DNA from: CAZQYB01 sp964597535
GTDB taxonomy: Bacteria; Planctomycetota; Phycisphaerae; Sedimentisphaerales; Anaerobacaceae
Direction of reading: 5' to 3'
Length of the DNA: 15,630 bases
NCBI GenBank assembly: GCA_964597535.1
Contig: CAZQYB010000054.1
Span: forward strand, 1-15,630
Under the pieces are notes generated by a model, which was not told the DNA's origin, searched no databases, and was given only the letters and a program-made list of their open reading frames with translations. The translations under genes were made by a program, and so were the position numbers. This document shows, piece by piece, positions 13,709 through 15,630 of this stretch (position 1 is the first letter of the stretch; every line of letters begins with the position of its first letter).

Positions 13709-15630
13709 ATGAGTCTTGAGAATTTTTTCAACCCGCAATCTATCGCAATAGTCGGCGCCTCCCGCCAGAAAAGCAAGGTTGGGCACGAAATCCTGACAAG
13801 TATTCTCAACGGCGGATACAAGGGCAAGATATTTCCAGTCAACCCCAAAGCCGATACGATAGGGCAGTTGAGATGTTATCCCGACCTCGAATCTATCGGC
13901 GAGGTTCCTGACCTCGTGATTATTGCTGTTCCGGTGAAGATTGTTTCGGCGGTTATGCACCAGTGTGCAAAGGTTGGAGTGCGCTCGGTCATTATTATTA
14001 CTGCCGGTTTCAAGGAGGTCGGCGAAGAGGGCAGGAAACTTGAAAAACAGATTGTTCGAATTGCAAAACAGGCCGGCATCAGGGTCATCGGCCCCAACTG
14101 TCTTGGTGTGATAGTGCCGGCGAACAACCTGAATGCCAGTTTCGGCGGCGACCTTCCGGCCCCAGGTGCAATAGGGTATCTTTCGCAATCAGGGGCGTTG
14201 TTGGCCGCCGTTCTTGATATGGCCGGCGCCGGCGGTATTGGTTTTAGCAAGCTTGTGAGCATCGGCAATAAGGCGGATTTAGACGAATTAGATGTTATAG
14301 AGGCAATGGCTTGTGACCCGGATACCAAAGTTATTGCCGGCTATCTCGAAAGTATTAGCGACGGCAATGTTTTTGTAAGGAAGGCGGAGCAAATTTCCCA
14401 CGATAAGCCCATACTTTTGATAAAAGCCGGTGGGACACCAGCGGGAGCAAAGGCGGCCTCGTCTCACACTGGAAGCATAGCAGGCGCTGAAACCACGTAT
14501 GAATGTGTATTTGAACGGGCTGGGATTGTTCGGTGCAACTCAATTAAACAGCAGTTTGATTATGCCCAGGCGTTTGCAAATCAGCCACTGCCAAAAGGGA
14601 CCCGGGTGGCCGTTATTACCAACGCTGGTGGAGCCGGTATTATGGCTGCTGATGCCGTCGAACGTCAGGGACTTACTTTTACCCAGCCAACTGAAAAAAC
14701 GGTAACGAAGCTGGCGGAAAAGCTGCCTGCGGCTGCCAATTTTTATAACCCTTTTGATGTTCTCGGTGATGCTCTTGCCGACCGGTATGAATATGCTATG
14801 GATGTTGTTCTCGACGACCCAAACGTTGATATCCTACTGATACTGCTGACCCCGCAGGCAATGACCGAAATCGCCGCCACTGCCGAGGCGATTGCCAGAA
14901 CAGCAAAGCGAAAGACCGAGAAGCCGATTCTTGCTTGTTTTCTTGGAGCTAACGAGGTCAAAAAAGGAGTGAGAATTCTAAGGGAAAATAAGATTCCTCA
15001 GTATGATTCCCCGGAAAGCGCTGTTGAAACAATCAAGGTTATGACTGAATACGTGAGATGGCACGACAGACCTAAACGAGTAGTGAAACTATTCCCCGTC
15101 AATAGAAGGAAGGTAGAAAACATCATTGAAAGGCACCTGCGGCAGAGGATTCTGGAAATCGGCGAGGCCGAATCGAAAGAGATACTTGAGGCGTATGGGT
15201 TTGTCACGCCAAAAGGTTCTGTTGCGGCCACAGCCGAGCAGGCAGCCAATATAGCAGAACAGCTTGGATATCCGGTCGTCCTGAAGATATGGTCGCCTGA
15301 TATTTCCCATAAGTCCGATGTGGGTGGGGTTAAGCTGGGCCTCAACAATACCTCTGATGTTATGGATGCTTTCGACCTTATGATGTATCGAGTGCTTAAT
15401 AAAGTGCCCAATGCCAATATTCTTGGTGTTCTTGTTCAGGAAATGTGTAAGACGGGGAAAGAGGTTATCCTTGGGATGAATCGCGACCGGCATTTTGGCC
15501 CGTTGGTGATGTTCGGGATGGGCGGGACGATGGTAGAAGTACTTAAAGATGTGTCTTTTTACCTGGCGCCGCTGACGGCAGAAGAGGCAAAGCAAATGCT
15601 TGTTAATACAAGGACGTATCAAATGCTGAA
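13709..15630 (+). CDS. Acetate--CoA ligase (ADP-forming) / NDP-forming acyl-CoA synthetase, 3' end beyond window
   Basis: Interconverts an acyl-CoA plus ADP and phosphate with the free acid, CoA and ATP. In fermenting archaea and some anaerobic bacteria this conserves energy during acetate formation. The ATG at 13709 opens 640 codons that are still open at the right edge; fused alpha-beta forms are about 700 residues, so perhaps 60 are missing. Domains: CoA-binding Rossmann-like domain (SIAIVGASR at 11-19, GPNCLGV at 128-134), flavodoxin-like succinyl-CoA-ligase domains with SSHTGSIAGAE, whose H253 is the expected phosphohistidine, and an ATP-grasp beta domain from about residue 490 (LGYPVVLKIWSPDISHKSDVGGV). 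No GNAT domain is seen in the visible part, so it is not obviously a Pat-type acetyltransferase. Its acetate specificity is inferred mainly from the neighbouring acs and satP. The start follows the palindromic element; AGGA (13700-13703) is five bases upstream. Confidence 0.92.
   Translation, partial: MSLENFFNPQSIAIVGASRQKSKVGHEILTSILNGGYKGKIFPVNPKADTIGQLRCYPDLESIGEVPDLVIIAVPVKIVSAVMHQCAKVGVRSVIIITAGFKEVGEEGRKLEKQIVRIAKQAGIRVIGPNCLGVIVPANNLNASFGGDLPAPGAIGYLSQSGALLAAVLDMAGAGGIGFSKLVSIGNKADLDELDVIEAMACDPDTKVIAGYLESISDGNVFVRKAEQISHDKPILLIKAGGTPAGAKAASSHTGSIAGAETTYECVFERAGIVRCNSIKQQFDYAQAFANQPLPKGTRVAVITNAGGAGIMAADAVERQGLTFTQPTEKTVTKLAEKLPAAANFYNPFDVLGDALADRYEYAMDVVLDDPNVDILLILLTPQAMTEIAATAEAIARTAKRKTEKPILACFLGANEVKKGVRILRENKIPQYDSPESAVETIKVMTEYVRWHDRPKRVVKLFPVNRRKVENIIERHLRQRILEIGEAESKEILEAYGFVTPKGSVAATAEQAANIAEQLGYPVVLKIWSPDISHKSDVGGVKLGLNNTSDVMDAFDLMMYRVLNKVPNANILGVLVQEMCKTGKEVILGMNRDRHFGPLVMFGMGGTMVEVLKDVSFYLAPLTAEEAKQMLVNTRTYQML

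Noticed and set aside
13631..14188. Minus-strand frame reading through the palindromic element and the synthetase start
   Set aside because: It is the shadow of the NDP-forming synthetase, which has a full CoA-binding domain in the plus frame.

Overview
The window looks like a chromosomal segment from a Gram-negative-type bacterium. It encodes lipoproteins with lipoboxes, a secreted beta-barrel protein ending in phenylalanine, and standard Shine-Dalgarno sites with sigma70-like promoters. The combination of a secreted GH29 fucosidase, many short palindromic repeats and a bacterial topoisomerase VI B subunit most resembles Planctomycetota (Phycisphaerae/Sedimentisphaerales-like). That assignment is inference from gene content only. 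No rRNA, tRNA, CRISPR array, transposase or phage gene was seen.

Layout: (1) 1-152 carries three copies of a short CAAACCCAAT word, then a lipoprotein alpha-L-fucosidase (153-1619). (2) An inositol-monophosphatase-family gene lies convergent to it on the minus strand (1784-2599). It is divergent from a small DUF2752 membrane protein (2662-3126), which is followed by an inverted repeat (3153-3226). (3) An uncharacterised lipoprotein (3246-3944) is followed closely by serA (3963-5552). (4) A probable operon holds topoisomerase VI subunit B (5668-7461), a GlmM-like phosphohexomutase whose start overlaps its stop (7458-8846), and a cation diffusion facilitator four bases later (8851-9747). (5) A predicted outer-membrane beta-barrel stands alone (9964-10725). 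(6) An acetate block contains AMP-forming acetyl-CoA synthetase (10860-12893, behind a good promoter), a SatP/YaaH acetate carrier (12948-13544), a terminator-like hairpin, a complex palindromic element, and an NDP-forming acyl-CoA synthetase that runs off the right edge (13709-15630).

How the genes fit together: the fucosidase suggests breakdown of external fucose-containing glycans. SerA and the hexomutase are core anabolic enzymes. The last block handles acetate/acetyl-CoA in both directions: irreversible ATP-to-AMP activation with uptake or export, plus a reversible ATP-forming route.

The most notable element is the topoisomerase VI B subunit. This enzyme type is characteristic of archaea and plants. 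Here it carries an added lysine-rich, histone-H1-like N-terminal tail, has no A subunit beside it, and is translationally coupled to a sugar-phosphate mutase.
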